From PHAA01 sp022706565 (GTDB taxonomy: Bacteria > Bacillota > Syntrophomonadia > Syntrophomonadales > Syntrophomonadaceae): DNA of 64,000 nt. The notes below the pieces were generated by a model, which made no database searches, had not been told where the DNA came from, and saw nothing but the letters and a program-made list of their open reading frames with translations. A program made the position numbers and the translations under genes. Positions 34,977 to 43,301 of the stretch are shown here, piece after piece. Numbering within the stretch: position 1 is the stretch's first letter; each line of letters begins with the position of its first letter. Location of the stretch: positions 62,001 through 126,000 of the forward strand of contig JAXGLD010000005.1 in the NCBI GenBank assembly GCA_040769385.1, in the 5' to 3' direction.

Positions 34977-35037
34977 AGACAAAGTGTGAGCTGCGCAACG
35001 TGGCTGCAAAAAATAATTTATGGGAGGAATGTCTACA

Positions 35038-35535
35038 ATGAGCATCAAAGAGCTTACCGAGAAAGAGGAGGGACTTTTGGAAAACTTAATAGCTGATTGG
35101 GGTTATGGGAGTTATGATCCCGACAGCGAAGACCCTGAAGAGAGGGAATTATTCGAAATTATTGCTCAATCTAAAGAGGTATTCGCTGCGGAAGCTACCA
35201 AAAAATTTAGTATCAACGAGACCAAACTTGGTTGGATTGTCATAGAGGATCTCAGTAATTGTTTGAATTCAGAAGAGGGCGGGAAATTGCAGGCTTTTGT
35301 TCCATATGGAACTGGCGGCTATAATAAGGGTCAAGATCTTACCGAAGACGTTAGTGATGAAATTCTTGATCAGCTATTTACTGAATTCAAGAATAGTGTA
35401 AACCCCAACATTAGTCTGGATGAGGTAAAGAAGTCTAAATATGAGTTCTGGGCCCACTTTAAGGTATATAAGATTTGGGAATATCTTATGTGGTGGGCGC
35501 GGTATCACGCTGACATATGTAGTGGGGACTTCTAG
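35038..35535 (+). CDS. Hypothetical acidic protein, 165 residues
   Basis: The start is ATG 35038, 12 bases after GGGAGG; ATG 35020 or 35029 in frame would add a few residues. The product is strongly acidic (EKEEGLLENLIADWG, YDPDSEDPEERELFEI) with an aromatic C-terminus (WEYLMWWARYHADIC). No family recognised. It has its own promoter-like sequence and stands alone, followed by a terminator-like hairpin region, so it is probably monocistronic. The acidity might suit a DNA-mimic or immunity-type protein, but nothing in the sequence proves this. Confidence 0.55.
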   Translation: MSIKELTEKEEGLLENLIADWGYGSYDPDSEDPEERELFEIIAQSKEVFAAEATKKFSINETKLGWIVIEDLSNCLNSEEGGKLQAFVPYGTGGYNKGQDLTEDVSDEILDQLFTEFKNSVNPNISLDEVKKSKYEFWAHFKVYKIWEYLMWWARYHADICSGDF

Positions 35536-36047
35536 AAGTATTCACAGATTCCTGGCGGCTGCCCAGACTATAAAAAGCTTGAGAGGTCTAGGGCAATGAT
35601 TGTCCTAGCAATGTGAACAATACTTAGGTAGAAAAATATAGATCTTTCTTACACCCGTCCAGTCTTATTCTGGGTGTGCACAGCTTGACGGGATCAAGAC
35701 AGACCTATTCGGTATCGTAGGCATAGGAAAGAGATAAGCCCGCATTAACATTGGTGCGGGCTTTATCTTACTACCATAGGGACTGGCACTATATGCAAAA
35801 GAGCACCCTCAGGCCTTCCGATGGTTGTATACAGCCGCATGTAAGGCAGTTTGCTGTTGGGTTCGGTGCCCTAAATAGGCGGAATAACAACCTAGGATAT
35901 ATTAATACCTGCAAAATTAAGCATTTTCCACATTCACCTTTCCATAATTTCAACTTATACTGCTCGGAAAAAGTGAACACCCTATGTGGGGGACATACCC
36001 TTTTTGGCAGAAGTAAGGTTATGTAGGGCAGGGAAGGGGACGAGCCC
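35536..36047. other. Intergenic stretch with hairpins
   Basis: No convincing gene. It holds a terminator-like hairpin (35738-35765) and, at its right edge, a strong hairpin overlapping the end of the convergent replication-like gene. Confidence 0.5.
35738..35765 (+). terminator. Probable intrinsic terminator
   Basis: GCCCGCA and TGCGGGC pair around TTAACATTGG and are followed by TTTAT. It lies about 200 bases after the stop of the gene at 35038. Confidence 0.55.
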
Positions 36048-36057
36048 CTACCCTGCC
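36027..36057. terminator. Strong hairpin at the end of the rep-like gene
   Basis: GGCAGGG and CCCTGCC, then AGGGG and CCCCT after one A/A mismatch, close a 5-base loop (ACGAG). It overlaps the stop codon (36048-36050) of the minus-strand gene. There is no T-run on either side, so termination is uncertain. Confidence 0.45.
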
Positions 36058-37037
36058 ATTCGGATACAGTCATTATGGGCAACAAATTCAGCCAACCTGG
36101 TCTGGGTGTCTGGGATATTACCTATCCGTAGAGCTGACAGTCTTCGAATGCCTATGACTGGTACTAGACCAAGTTGCTGCAAATCCCTCTTATAGCGATA
36201 AATGGTTGACCTTGAGAGAGTAATTTCATCGCCATTAAGTTGGGCTCCTAGGAAAGCCATAATCTCCAAGCCTCGCCTTTGACCGTAAGCTCTGGTTAGT
36301 GCTCTACGCATATCGCCTTCTGTAGTGATGCGAAGATTATTGAGATCCAAGCGATCCAGGTACGCCTGCAACATAGGTAATATGACCTCGCCCTTGAAGA
36401 TGCTCCCAATATCAGTAGAGCCAATATTGCGGCGATAATCCTCTGCTCTGGTCTTAACCTCAAACCTCATAATCCCTTGGCTGAAATGGGTTGTTGCAGG
36501 ATCCTCACGACTGCTAATGCATTTGGCTTCACGGTCATAAAACTTAATATCTCTACCTCCGCTTTTTCTCTGCCAGCTTATTGTCTCATCATCGTAGGTA
36601 ACTCTCTTATATCCAGAAATGGATAGAGGGCGAAGACTGGAGATGTAATTCGGTACTTCCTCGCCTACCTGCAAGTCGTAGTAGATGTCTGCTGAAGCTA
36701 CATGCCAGGCAGAGATGGGGGGCAAATCTTGAACCCCAGCATTAAGCACATATTGTTCAACCTGATCCAGGGACCTAGCAACAAAGTTATCGTCTATAGC
36801 AACAGCACTTGTACCTAAACAGAACTTAGGCATGGATGGTACGTAGACTCTAAATTTACTGCTCTCCTTGGTATATGTCAGTAGTGGGGAGTTGGCGCCA
36901 CCTACCTGATACCGATAGCTTTTATACTGAGTTTCGTTGAAATGGTCATGGCAATCAATCCTGGGCGGATTCCAACTGGCTACTAACATCTCTTCAGATA
37001 CAGATGCTCTGATAACCATATCTAGACTATCTAACAA
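36048..37037 (-). CDS. Replication-initiation-like protein (phage/plasmid gene II type)
   Basis: This 329-residue protein resembles phage/plasmid replication proteins of the gene II/X (CRI) kind: an N-terminal region with SYRYQVGGANSPLLTY, a central SGGRDIKFYDREAK followed by FSQGIMRFEVKTRAEDYRR, and a C-terminal helix-turn-helix-like part (LSRSTIYRYKRDLQQLG). Such proteins nick DNA to start rolling-circle replication; the nicking Tyr cannot be picked out with certainty. The start ATG lies after a GGAGGGAAAC site. It is divergent from the zinc-finger gene across a 364-base regulatory gap. The assignment is by pattern. Confidence 0.5.
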   Translation of the reverse strand: MLDSLDMVIRASVSEEMLVASWNPPRIDCHDHFNETQYKSYRYQVGGANSPLLTYTKESSKFRVYVPSMPKFCLGTSAVAIDDNFVARSLDQVEQYVLNAGVQDLPPISAWHVASADIYYDLQVGEEVPNYISSLRPLSISGYKRVTYDDETISWQRKSGGRDIKFYDREAKCISSREDPATTHFSQGIMRFEVKTRAEDYRRNIGSTDIGSIFKGEVILPMLQAYLDRLDLNNLRITTEGDMRRALTRAYGQRRGLEIMAFLGAQLNGDEITLSRSTIYRYKRDLQQLGLVPVIGIRRLSALRIGNIPDTQTRLAEFVAHNDCIRMAG

Positions 37038-37269
37038 TTTGTTTCCCTCCTACAGTAATGTGTTGGTGTCGGTGTTGCAGTAATGACACAGATGTTTGGT
37101 TATTACTAGAGCTATACTAACAACACTCATCTGGCATTCTGCCGCATCAAAAGTGGTAGCAGGAATCTGATGATTTCATTGCTATCATGGTGACCTAGCA
37201 TACTGACTCAAGCCTTTAGTTCCTCCTTTCCAAAGCTTGAGACGGCAGTCGCTGACAAGCCAGATCCCC

Positions 37270-37298
37270 TTGACGCACCCAACATATTCAACTATAAT
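37270..37298 (+). promoter_or_regulatory. Sigma-A promoter of the zinc-finger gene
   Basis: TTGACG (37270-37275), a 17-base spacer and TATAAT (37293-37298) form a near-consensus promoter. The gene starts about 100 bases downstream at ATG 37402, behind AGGAGGA. Confidence 0.8.
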
Positions 37299-37317
37299 GT
37301 AAGAAGAAAATGATAAC

Positions 37318-37361
37318 GGTTAGGCATATATTAGTAAACTAATCACAGTATAGCTCTAACC
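37318..37361. promoter_or_regulatory. Nested inverted repeats, candidate operator
   Basis: GGTTAG (37318-37323) pairs with CTAACC (37356-37361), enclosing ATTAGT-AA-ACTAAT (37330-37343). The structure starts about 20 bases after the -10 element, where a repressor would block transcription. Confidence 0.5.
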
Positions 37362-37401
37362 ATAGAAAATTGTCAACAGGAAAGATCAGAGGAGGAATGA
37401 A

Positions 37402-38322
37402 ATGGAAAATACGATAGGAACATGGTTCAAACGGCCGTACATCATGGATGGCGAAATTATTAGACCCCTACCAGGAGGCAAAGAAGGGTACTATGATCCC
37501 TTTGATTTCTACAATGAGGGCAATCGCAGCAGGGATAATCTGCACCATATATTTGCCAGCATTGATATTGATGATTCGAAGCAGATGGTATCTTTCTACA
37601 ACCAATACGGGCCTTTGGGGATCATAGGTCGGGACATTATGAAGATAACTCGACCATATATAAATGAAGGAAAGCAGACAGGGCTCCTGGTCGTTCTCCA
37701 TGATTCCGATGACCTGATCCCAGTCGCTGAGTTCATGGAAGCCTATGATGTGCCAGTGGGGGAATTTGGAAGCAGATATATTGACAGCAAACAGATACCA
37801 TCCATATTAGATGTAAGCTTGTATGCAGGGGAATCAGTAGAGAAATTTACTTACCAGCAAAGGCGGTTCCGCTGGATTCTGGATATGCTTACCGCTCTAT
37901 TCCTCAAAGATGAGGATAAGGTGTCGCAGCTGCTAGAAGATCAGCACCCGCCTATCAAGGAGTTAATGGCCTCAGCTAATCCATATCTGCAGGGGACGAT
38001 GAGCGATACAGAAAAACTGGCCTCAGCCATGGAAATCGTAGTGAAGCATATAAACGCAGAACTGGCCAACCGAACTAGCGTCAAGTTGTCTTCCGATACC
38101 GCTAACCTAACCATATCCAAACAGCTGGAGTGGTCCTTCGACTCATTACTGACCGCCCTATATATGATGGTTCTGATGGATGTTCAAAGAGGAGTAGTAA
38201 GCAGACCCTGCGAGGAATGCGGCCACTATTTTGAAACCAACCGTGCTGATATCCAGTATTGCAGCACTAAGTGCCAGAGCCGCATCAATACCCGCAAACA
38301 TCGGGAGAGGAACAGGCAATAG
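37402..38322 (+). CDS. Hypothetical protein with C-terminal zinc finger
   Basis: This 306-residue protein ends in a treble-clef-like zinc finger (CEECGHYFETNRADIQYCST, then KCQSRINTRKHRERN), similar in outline to the CGNR/ABATE and related zinc-finger families. The N-terminal 250 residues are mixed helix/strand without a motif known to me. It has its own strong promoter, probably repressible, and lies upstream of the excisionase/integrase genes. A regulatory or nucleic-acid-binding role is likely, but no specific function can be given. Confidence 0.6.
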   Translation: MENTIGTWFKRPYIMDGEIIRPLPGGKEGYYDPFDFYNEGNRSRDNLHHIFASIDIDDSKQMVSFYNQYGPLGIIGRDIMKITRPYINEGKQTGLLVVLHDSDDLIPVAEFMEAYDVPVGEFGSRYIDSKQIPSILDVSLYAGESVEKFTYQQRRFRWILDMLTALFLKDEDKVSQLLEDQHPPIKELMASANPYLQGTMSDTEKLASAMEIVVKHINAELANRTSVKLSSDTANLTISKQLEWSFDSLLTALYMMVLMDVQRGVVSRPCEECGHYFETNRADIQYCSTKCQSRINTRKHRERNRQ

Positions 38323-38426
38323 CCAAGATATTAGAGGCTGGGGAAACGGCAGAGGAATTTACGGAGGAGACTGGAAGAGAAGTGAGCATGGTAGAGAGTT
38401 GGCGTCAGCCAAGTAGAAAAGCTTAA
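38271..38426 (+). pseudogene. Possible small gene frameshifted into the excisionase frame
   Basis: A GTG at 38271 opens a 51-codon frame overlapping the zinc-finger gene's end; it reads GEEQAIAKILEAGETAEEFT, then ETGREVSMV and ends at TAA 38424. In the frame of the excisionase gene an open stretch starts at 38395 and reads RVGVSQVEKLKEGGDITSIL, continuing without stop to MKDYF at 38503. The two look like one protein broken by a frameshift near 38390-38400. No good start is seen. Either half could be chance. Confidence 0.35.
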
Positions 38427-38502
38427 AGAGGGAGGCGATATTACGAGTATTCTTAATTTATGTCTAAGCAGTCTAACTGAGGCAAAGCGGGCAGAATCTA
38501 AA

Positions 38503-38739
38503 ATGAAAGATTATTTTATCTATGGTTTCTCATCTCATCAACGGCAGAGAGTAAGCGATTGGGATGAGTTGCCAGCTATGTTAACCATCCAGGACCTTAT
38601 CAATATATTTGATGTTTCCAGGACCACCGCATATCAGATGACATCAATAGAGGACTTTCCCACTCTACGCATAGGTAAACTAATCTATATTGACAAGCAA
38701 GCCCTAAGAGACTGGATCAATAAGCGATCCAATCAGTAA
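38503..38739 (+). CDS. xis: Excisionase-like helix-turn-helix protein
   Basis: This protein of about 78 residues carries a MerR/excisionase-type winged helix: LTIQDLINIFDVSRTTAYQM, then FPTLRIGKLIYIDKQALRDW. Such proteins direct the integrase towards excision and often regulate it. The ATG at 38503 lacks a ribosome site. The frame is open upstream to 38395, and AGAGGGAGGCGAT stands just before an ATT at 38442, so a longer N-terminus (ITSILNLCLSSLTEAKRAE) may be made. It lies 48 bases upstream of the integrase gene, the usual order. Confidence 0.75.
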   Translation: MKDYFIYGFSSHQRQRVSDWDELPAMLTIQDLINIFDVSRTTAYQMTSIEDFPTLRIGKLIYIDKQALRDWINKRSNQ

Positions 38740-39984
38740 ATCAGAGGCAAATCCCTGCTGAAAATAATTGTTATGGGGAGGTATTTTATGACCAGAAAAG
38801 CGAACAAAAGGTCTAATGGAGAGGGATCAGTCACTAAACGAAAAGACGGACGGTGGGAAGTCGACATTCCAATCGGAATTGATCCAGCAACAGGCAAGCG
38901 AAAGAGATTTAGGGCCTATGCTAAGTCTTCCGCCGAAGCCAATGCAATGAGAATCAGAGTGCTGCGTGATCTCCAAACAGGTGCCTTCATAGATAGCGAA
39001 AATATCACCGTAGGAGAATGGCTGGAAATATGGCTGGATATGTATATTAAGGCTAAAGTAAGGCCAAATACCTATGACAACTACTCCATGTTGATCAAAA
39101 AGCATTTAAAACCAACCATTGGTAAAGTATCACTCAAAAAATTGACTACCATACAGATCCAGAGATTATATAATGAAAAATTGAAGTCGGGTAGGATCGA
39201 TGGTGAAGGAGGCTTATCTGTTAGATCCGTGGAAAAGATTCACACGGTCCTGCATAAAGCCCTGAAACAGGCATTAACCGAAAACAGGGTCTATAGGAAT
39301 GCGAGTGAGGGTGCTGTATTACCAACTAGACAACAGAAGACCATAAGGGTGCTGACAAATGAAGAACGCATCAGGTTTGAAGGAGTATTAGAAGGTGATA
39401 GATTGGGTCGAGCTTTCTTACTTGACCTTTACTCAGGTCTCAGGAGAGGTGAGCTACTTGCCTTGAGATGGACTGACGTTAATTTTGAACAAGCCAATAT
39501 CCAAGTCAATCGTTCACTGGTGAGAATTGCCATTTTCGGGGAGGAGAACAAGACTCAGCTTAGTTTCCAAGATCCCAAGACGGTCAAGAGCAACCGTACA
39601 GTAGCAATACCAATGGGTATTATGGCAGAACTTAAAAAGCATAAGGCACTTCAAAATGAGGAAAAAATGAGGGCTGGAGAGAAATACGAAGACCATAATC
39701 TTGTCTTCTGCACCAAATTCGGTCTTCCGCTGGAACCCAGGAATTTTAATCGCAAGTTTGCTGACCTCATGGAATTGAGCAAAATAGAGAATTTCAATCT
39801 ACATGGGTTGAGACATACTTATGCTACCATCCTTCTGGAAGAAGATATTCATCCCAAAATCGTTCAGGAAGCTGTTGATGCTACCCTAATATTAGGCCAG
39901 ATGCTGGAATAAAAATAGGCCACCTTAATATTCCAATCCTGTATGATGATGTTGTCCACGCATTATCGTACAGGGGGAAAGGAA

Positions 39985-41472
39985 ATGATTAAGATGGCAC
40001 AGTTAGAGCATATCAAGAAAATGTACTACTTGGAAGGTCTAAGTGTTAGAGAAATAAGCAGAAGGACCGGGCACCATCGTGATACCATAGCCAAATATCT
40101 GAATTCGACCGATTCGGAGCCGCCCCGGTATAAGTTGCGCAAGGCCAAACCACATCGGGTATTGGAACCCTTCATACCGATAATCGATGAGATCCTCAAA
40201 ACAGATCTCACCCGCCACAGGAAGCAACGCCATACGGGGACGAGGATCTATGAGAGGCTCAAGAGCGAATATGATTACAGCGGCGGCTACAGCACCATAA
40301 CCGATTATCTGCGCAACACCCGCCAAAAGACCAGAGAAGGATTTCTCCCACTGGAATTCGATTTGGGCCAACATGCTGAGGTGGATTGGATAGAAGCATG
40401 GTTCCATCTGCGCGGGCAGGAGAAAAAGGCCTATCTGTTTGTGATGAAACTGGGTGCATCCGGTGGCTTCTTCGTCCGGGCCTATCCGTTCGAGAAACAG
40501 GAAGCCTTTTTCGATGGGCACCGACGCTGCTTTGAATTCATGGGCGGAGTGCCAGGTGAGATAGCCTATGACAACCTCAAGACCGCTGTTAAGAAGGTCC
40601 TCCAAGGCAGCCAGAGGGAAGAACAGGAGCGGTTCATCGCCATTAGAACCCATTATCTCTACCAGGCAAACTTCTGCCGGCCCCGACGAGGTAATGAAAA
40701 AGGTGGAGTAGAAAAAGCCGGCCAGGAAGCGGTCAGGAGATTTTTCGTCCCCTATCCGGACGTGGATTCGTTCGAGGAATTGAATGAATACCTGCAGCAA
40801 AGGTGTGTGGAGCTGCTGGCTAAGAATCCCCGTTGGGAAGCGGAGTTAAGAGCCTTAAGGCCGTTGCCGGCGGAACCCTTCCATTGTGTAAGATACGTCC
40901 AGGCCAAAGTAAATACATATTCCATGATACAATTCGAGACCAACCGTTATTCAGTACCGGTAAGGCATGTCGGGCAAAAGGTGCTGATCAGAGCCGCGGT
41001 GGATAAGATCGAGATAATTCCCGATGATGATGAAATCGTCACCCACCGCAGGATCTACGGTCGGAATCAGGAAATACTGGTGCTGGATCACTACCTGGAA
41101 TTGCTCCTGATGAAATCCAGGGCCCTGGCCAATACCAGGGTATATCGGCCGGAGACCTTGCCGCCGGTGTATGAGGAGTATCGCAGAGGTCTGGCGGCCA
41201 GAGATCCCAGGGGCAACCGGCAATTCGTCAGGATACTGATGCTTAACCGGCAATACCCAACCGAGCAGATAGAAGACGCTATCGGCCTGGCTCTGGCCTA
41301 CAACGTGTACAACTACGACGGTCTGCTAAATATACTGATGCAACTCAATACAGATAGCCCCAAGATAACTTCCCTGAGCAAAGCACAGATCGCCCATATC
41401 CCCGAAGTGCATGTCATGCCTCCGGATCTCAGCAAGTACAGTGCTTTGGTCAATATGGGAGGCGATCGCTGA
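39985..41472 (+). CDS. istA: IS21-family transposase IstA (copy 2)
   Basis: This 495-residue protein from ATG 39985 sits behind AGGGGGAAAGGA; the frame is open further upstream without a better site. The N-terminal helix-turn-helix is LEGLSVREISRRTGHHRDTI. DDE core residues are visible at AEVDWIEAW, IAYDNLKT and GNEKGGVEKAG. The C-terminal part contains FETNRYSVPVRHVGQKV, conserved in the family. The stop overlaps the istB start by one base. It is diverged from the IstA at 1479 and appears intact. Confidence 0.95.
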   Translation: MIKMAQLEHIKKMYYLEGLSVREISRRTGHHRDTIAKYLNSTDSEPPRYKLRKAKPHRVLEPFIPIIDEILKTDLTRHRKQRHTGTRIYERLKSEYDYSGGYSTITDYLRNTRQKTREGFLPLEFDLGQHAEVDWIEAWFHLRGQEKKAYLFVMKLGASGGFFVRAYPFEKQEAFFDGHRRCFEFMGGVPGEIAYDNLKTAVKKVLQGSQREEQERFIAIRTHYLYQANFCRPRRGNEKGGVEKAGQEAVRRFFVPYPDVDSFEELNEYLQQRCVELLAKNPRWEAELRALRPLPAEPFHCVRYVQAKVNTYSMIQFETNRYSVPVRHVGQKVLIRAAVDKIEIIPDDDEIVTHRRIYGRNQEILVLDHYLELLLMKSRALANTRVYRPETLPPVYEEYRRGLAARDPRGNRQFVRILMLNRQYPTEQIEDAIGLALAYNVYNYDGLLNILMQLNTDSPKITSLSKAQIAHIPEVHVMPPDLSKYSALVNMGGDR

Positions 41473-42233
41473 TGAACGCAGCCGGCAATCTGTTGATTGA
41501 AACCTACCTTAAAAAATTGAGGATGCCCCAGGCGGCCAAAGTCTATCTGCCGATGGCGCGGGAAGCGGAAGACAACAATTTAAGCTACGAGGAGTACTTT
41601 TTGGGGGTGTTGGAACAGGAGGTAACCCAGCGAGACAGCAATCGCATCCAGCGCGGGATCCGACTTGCAACCTTCCCCATGATCAAAACCCTGGACAGCT
41701 TTGATTTCAAAGCCGTCCCCTCACTGAACAAACAGAAGGTGTTGAAGCTGGCGAGCTGCGATTACATTAAAAAACAAGAAAATGTGATTCTGGTAGGGAG
41801 TTCAGGTGTAGGCAAAACCCACATAGCCACCGCTCTTGCCTATGAAGCCTGCCGCCAGGGATTGAAGGTTAAGTTCTTTACCGCCGCTGGTCTGATAAAC
41901 GACCTAATGGCCGCTCAGCAGGAATACAAACTGAATAGATTGGAGAAACAATATTCTTCTTACCAGCTGATTGTAATCGATGAATTGGGTTATGTCCCCT
42001 TCAGCAAGTCCGGAGCCGAATTGCTTTTCCAGTTCTGCTCCTCCCGGTATGAGCGGGGCAGTATCATAATTACCACGAATCTTGAATTTTCGAAATGGAC
42101 GGAGGTGTTTAGCGACCATCAAATGACAGCCGCATTGCTGGACCGGTTGACCCACAAGGCACATATCCTGAACATCAATGGCGAAAGCTACCGATTCAAA
42201 CAAGCTCTTGCCAAGAACACAAACACCGATTAG
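41472..42233 (+). CDS. istB: IS21-family helper ATPase IstB (copy 2)
   Basis: This 253-residue AAA+ ATPase has Walker A VGSSGVGKTHIATAL, Walker B LIVIDELGYVP and the IstB-typical IITTNLEFSKWTEVF, followed by a C-terminal DRLTHKAHILNINGESYR. It assists IstA in target choice. It is coupled to istA by a one-base overlap and looks functional. The right end of the IS follows within 65 bases. Confidence 0.95.
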   Translation: MNAAGNLLIETYLKKLRMPQAAKVYLPMAREAEDNNLSYEEYFLGVLEQEVTQRDSNRIQRGIRLATFPMIKTLDSFDFKAVPSLNKQKVLKLASCDYIKKQENVILVGSSGVGKTHIATALAYEACRQGLKVKFFTAAGLINDLMAAQQEYKLNRLEKQYSSYQLIVIDELGYVPFSKSGAELLFQFCSSRYERGSIIITTNLEFSKWTEVFSDHQMTAALLDRLTHKAHILNINGESYRFKQALAKNTNTD

Positions 42234-42454
42234 TTTTTGCTCAGGTGGCCTAATTTCTCACCAGCAAATGGCCTGATTTTTCATTGACATCAACAAGAAG
42301 CTTTAGGACATTCTAAAATCAGTACCACTCTAGATATTTATTCCCATGTTTCGCCCGAGATTATGAGGAAGGCTGCCGATGTACTTGACGTAATATATAA
42401 GGAAAAAAAGAATCCTTCCAAAGCGGAAGGACAATAGTAGAGATTCAATATATG

Positions 42455-42485
42455 AACCGCTGGGGCTGCCACCCTGGCGGTTTTT
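42455..42485 (+). terminator. Terminator after the integrase gene
   Basis: AACCGC (42455-42460) and GCGGTT (42477-42482) pair and are followed by a T-run. It lies 18 bases after the integrase stop. Confidence 0.65.
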
Positions 42486-42495
42486 CTAACCTGTT

Positions 42496-42516
42496 CCCGT
42501 CAAAGCTCCCGTCAAA
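42496..42516. repeat. Candidate integrase arm-type sites, right end
   Basis: CCCGTCAAA at 42496-42504 and 42508-42516, 12 bases apart, repeats the doublet at 6223-6243 in the same orientation. It lies about 45 bases from the tRNA-Ala attachment site. Confidence 0.6.
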
Positions 42517-42560
42517 CCAATTAATAATCGATATATGGAAGCTGTAAATCCCGATATATA

Positions 42561-42636
42561 TGGTGGAGACGAGGGGACTCGAACCCCTGACCCCCTCGTT
42601 GCGAACGAGGTGCTCTCCCAGCTGAGCCACGCCCCC
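42561..42636 (-). tRNA. tRNA-Ala (anticodon CGC)
   Basis: The minus strand folds as a full cloverleaf: acceptor GGGGGCG with CGTCTCC, D arm GCTCAGCTGGGAGAGC, anticodon stem CCTCG/CGAGG with loop TTCGCAA, T arm AGGGG-TTCGAGT-CCCCT, and an encoded CCA end. The anticodon CGC reads alanine GCG codons. Its 3' part (42561-42605) is the right attachment site of the island, and the gene has been kept whole by the inserted copy. Confidence 0.95.
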
Positions 42637-42697
42637 ACAGCAAACATGATTATATCATATATTTCAGACTATTTGCATTGGTTTTTATCGCCCGGAT

Positions 42698-43189
42698 TTA
42701 AGATGGCGAATAGGACTGATGGTCCCACCAGTTCTCGGTTAGAGTATCATAAATCTTTTCCATGGAGTCCAGATGGGTCACTTCCCAATCAGCCAGGCTC
42801 AGGTAGAGTTCTTTGGCCTCAGGCGTCTTGGTCTGCTCGGCCGCCGAGCGATAGTAGTCGATAGAGGCTTTCTCCATCATTATGGCGATGTGGAAGACCG
42901 ATATCTCCATGGCATTCTCGGTTTCCATCACATGAGTGGCAGTGAATATCTGCGGAGAAGGTGTGCCTTTAAGGCTAAACTTGTCCAGCATCATCTGGGT
43001 GCCGGACATTACGTGGGTGAGCATCTCTCTTAACATCTCCTGGTGTCTTCTCTCATCCGCAGCCATCGCCAGAAAAGCCTTACTGGCGTCCTGGTCCCGG
43101 GTATCCTGAGCGGCCCGCTTATAGAACTTCTCGCCTTCGATCTCATTGAGAATGGCGGTCTTGAGTATCTTGATTTCGTTGTTATCCAT
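42698..43189 (-). CDS. Ferritin-like (rubrerythrin-type) protein
   Basis: This 163-residue all-helical protein has the paired E-x2-E / E-x2-H pattern of a di-iron four-helix bundle: AILNEIEGEKFYKRAA, then AADERRHQEMLREM, and in the second half MMEKASIDYYRSAAEQ and LADWEVTHLDSM. There is no rubredoxin domain, so it is of the stand-alone ferritin-like kind. Such proteins in anaerobes handle peroxide or iron. It is the first chromosomal gene to the right of the island and appears monocistronic. Function is inferred from the fold. Confidence 0.82.
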   Translation of the reverse strand: MDNNEIKILKTAILNEIEGEKFYKRAAQDTRDQDASKAFLAMAADERRHQEMLREMLTHVMSGTQMMLDKFSLKGTPSPQIFTATHVMETENAMEISVFHIAIMMEKASIDYYRSAAEQTKTPEAKELYLSLADWEVTHLDSMEKIYDTLTENWWDHQSYSPS

Positions 43190-43301
43190 TTAATCGTACC
43201 CCCTTCTCTTATCTTATGACCATATTGTACCAAACATGGCCCGCCGACATACAACTTTAGCCAGCGTATTGCAAACGCTGCACCAAGACCAAATTCCCAA
43301 A

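Larger units (their letters stand above)
37038..37401. promoter_or_regulatory. Divergent regulatory region, possible replication origin
   Basis: No gene. The stretch contains a direct repeat CAGTAATG (near 37053 and 37076) close to the rep-like start, a consensus promoter (37270-37298) and nested inverted repeats (37318-37361) before the zinc-finger gene. A double-strand origin or operator here is inference. Confidence 0.45.
39874..42296. mobile_element. IS21-family insertion sequence (copy 2)
   Basis: It holds istA and istB and is flanked by the direct duplication GAAGCT (39868-39873 and 42297-42302); GAAGC would do if the last T belongs to the IS. The ends match as imperfect inverted repeats: TGTTGATG at both tips, followed by repeats with AGGCCA (ATTAGGCCAGATGCTGG at the left; ATCAGGCCATTTGCTGG read inwards from the right). 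Its proteins and ends differ from copy 1, so the two IS arrived independently. It destroys the island's integrase. Confidence 0.92.
38788..42437 (+). pseudogene. int: Tyrosine integrase of the island, split by IS21
   Basis: From ATG 38788 (GGGGAGG upstream) the gene encodes an AP2-like arm-binding N-terminus (GEGSVTKRKDGRWEVDIPIG), a core-binding domain and the catalytic domain (LDLYSGLRRGELLALRW with Arg; FNLHGLRHTYATILLEED with H-x-x-R). The frame is broken after EDIHPKIVQEA by an IS21. It resumes past the IS as LGHSKISTTLDIYSHVSPE with the last His and the catalytic Tyr. Removing 39874-42296 and one GAAGCT restores a 411-residue integrase. As it stands, the first part lacks the active Tyr, so the island cannot mobilise itself. 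Confidence 0.93.
6059..42605. mobile_element. Integrated genomic island in tRNA-Ala(CGC), about 36.5 kb
   Basis: The boundaries are the 45-bp repeat of the tRNA-Ala 3' part at both ends, with the full tRNA at the right. A tyrosine integrase gene and an excisionase-like gene lie at the right end next to the tRNA, the usual arrangement. Short CCCGTCAAA pairs stand inside both ends. The cargo comprises phage-type recombination genes, a rich set of restriction and other defence genes and a replication-like protein, with lower GC than the flanking right-hand chromosome. No conjugation or virion genes were recognised, so it is best described as an integrative element or island. The integrase is broken by an IS. 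Confidence 0.85.

Noticed and set aside
6059..42605. A conjugative element (ICE)
   Set aside because: No relaxase, coupling protein or type IV secretion genes were recognised; the ArdC-like and RadC proteins alone do not prove conjugation.
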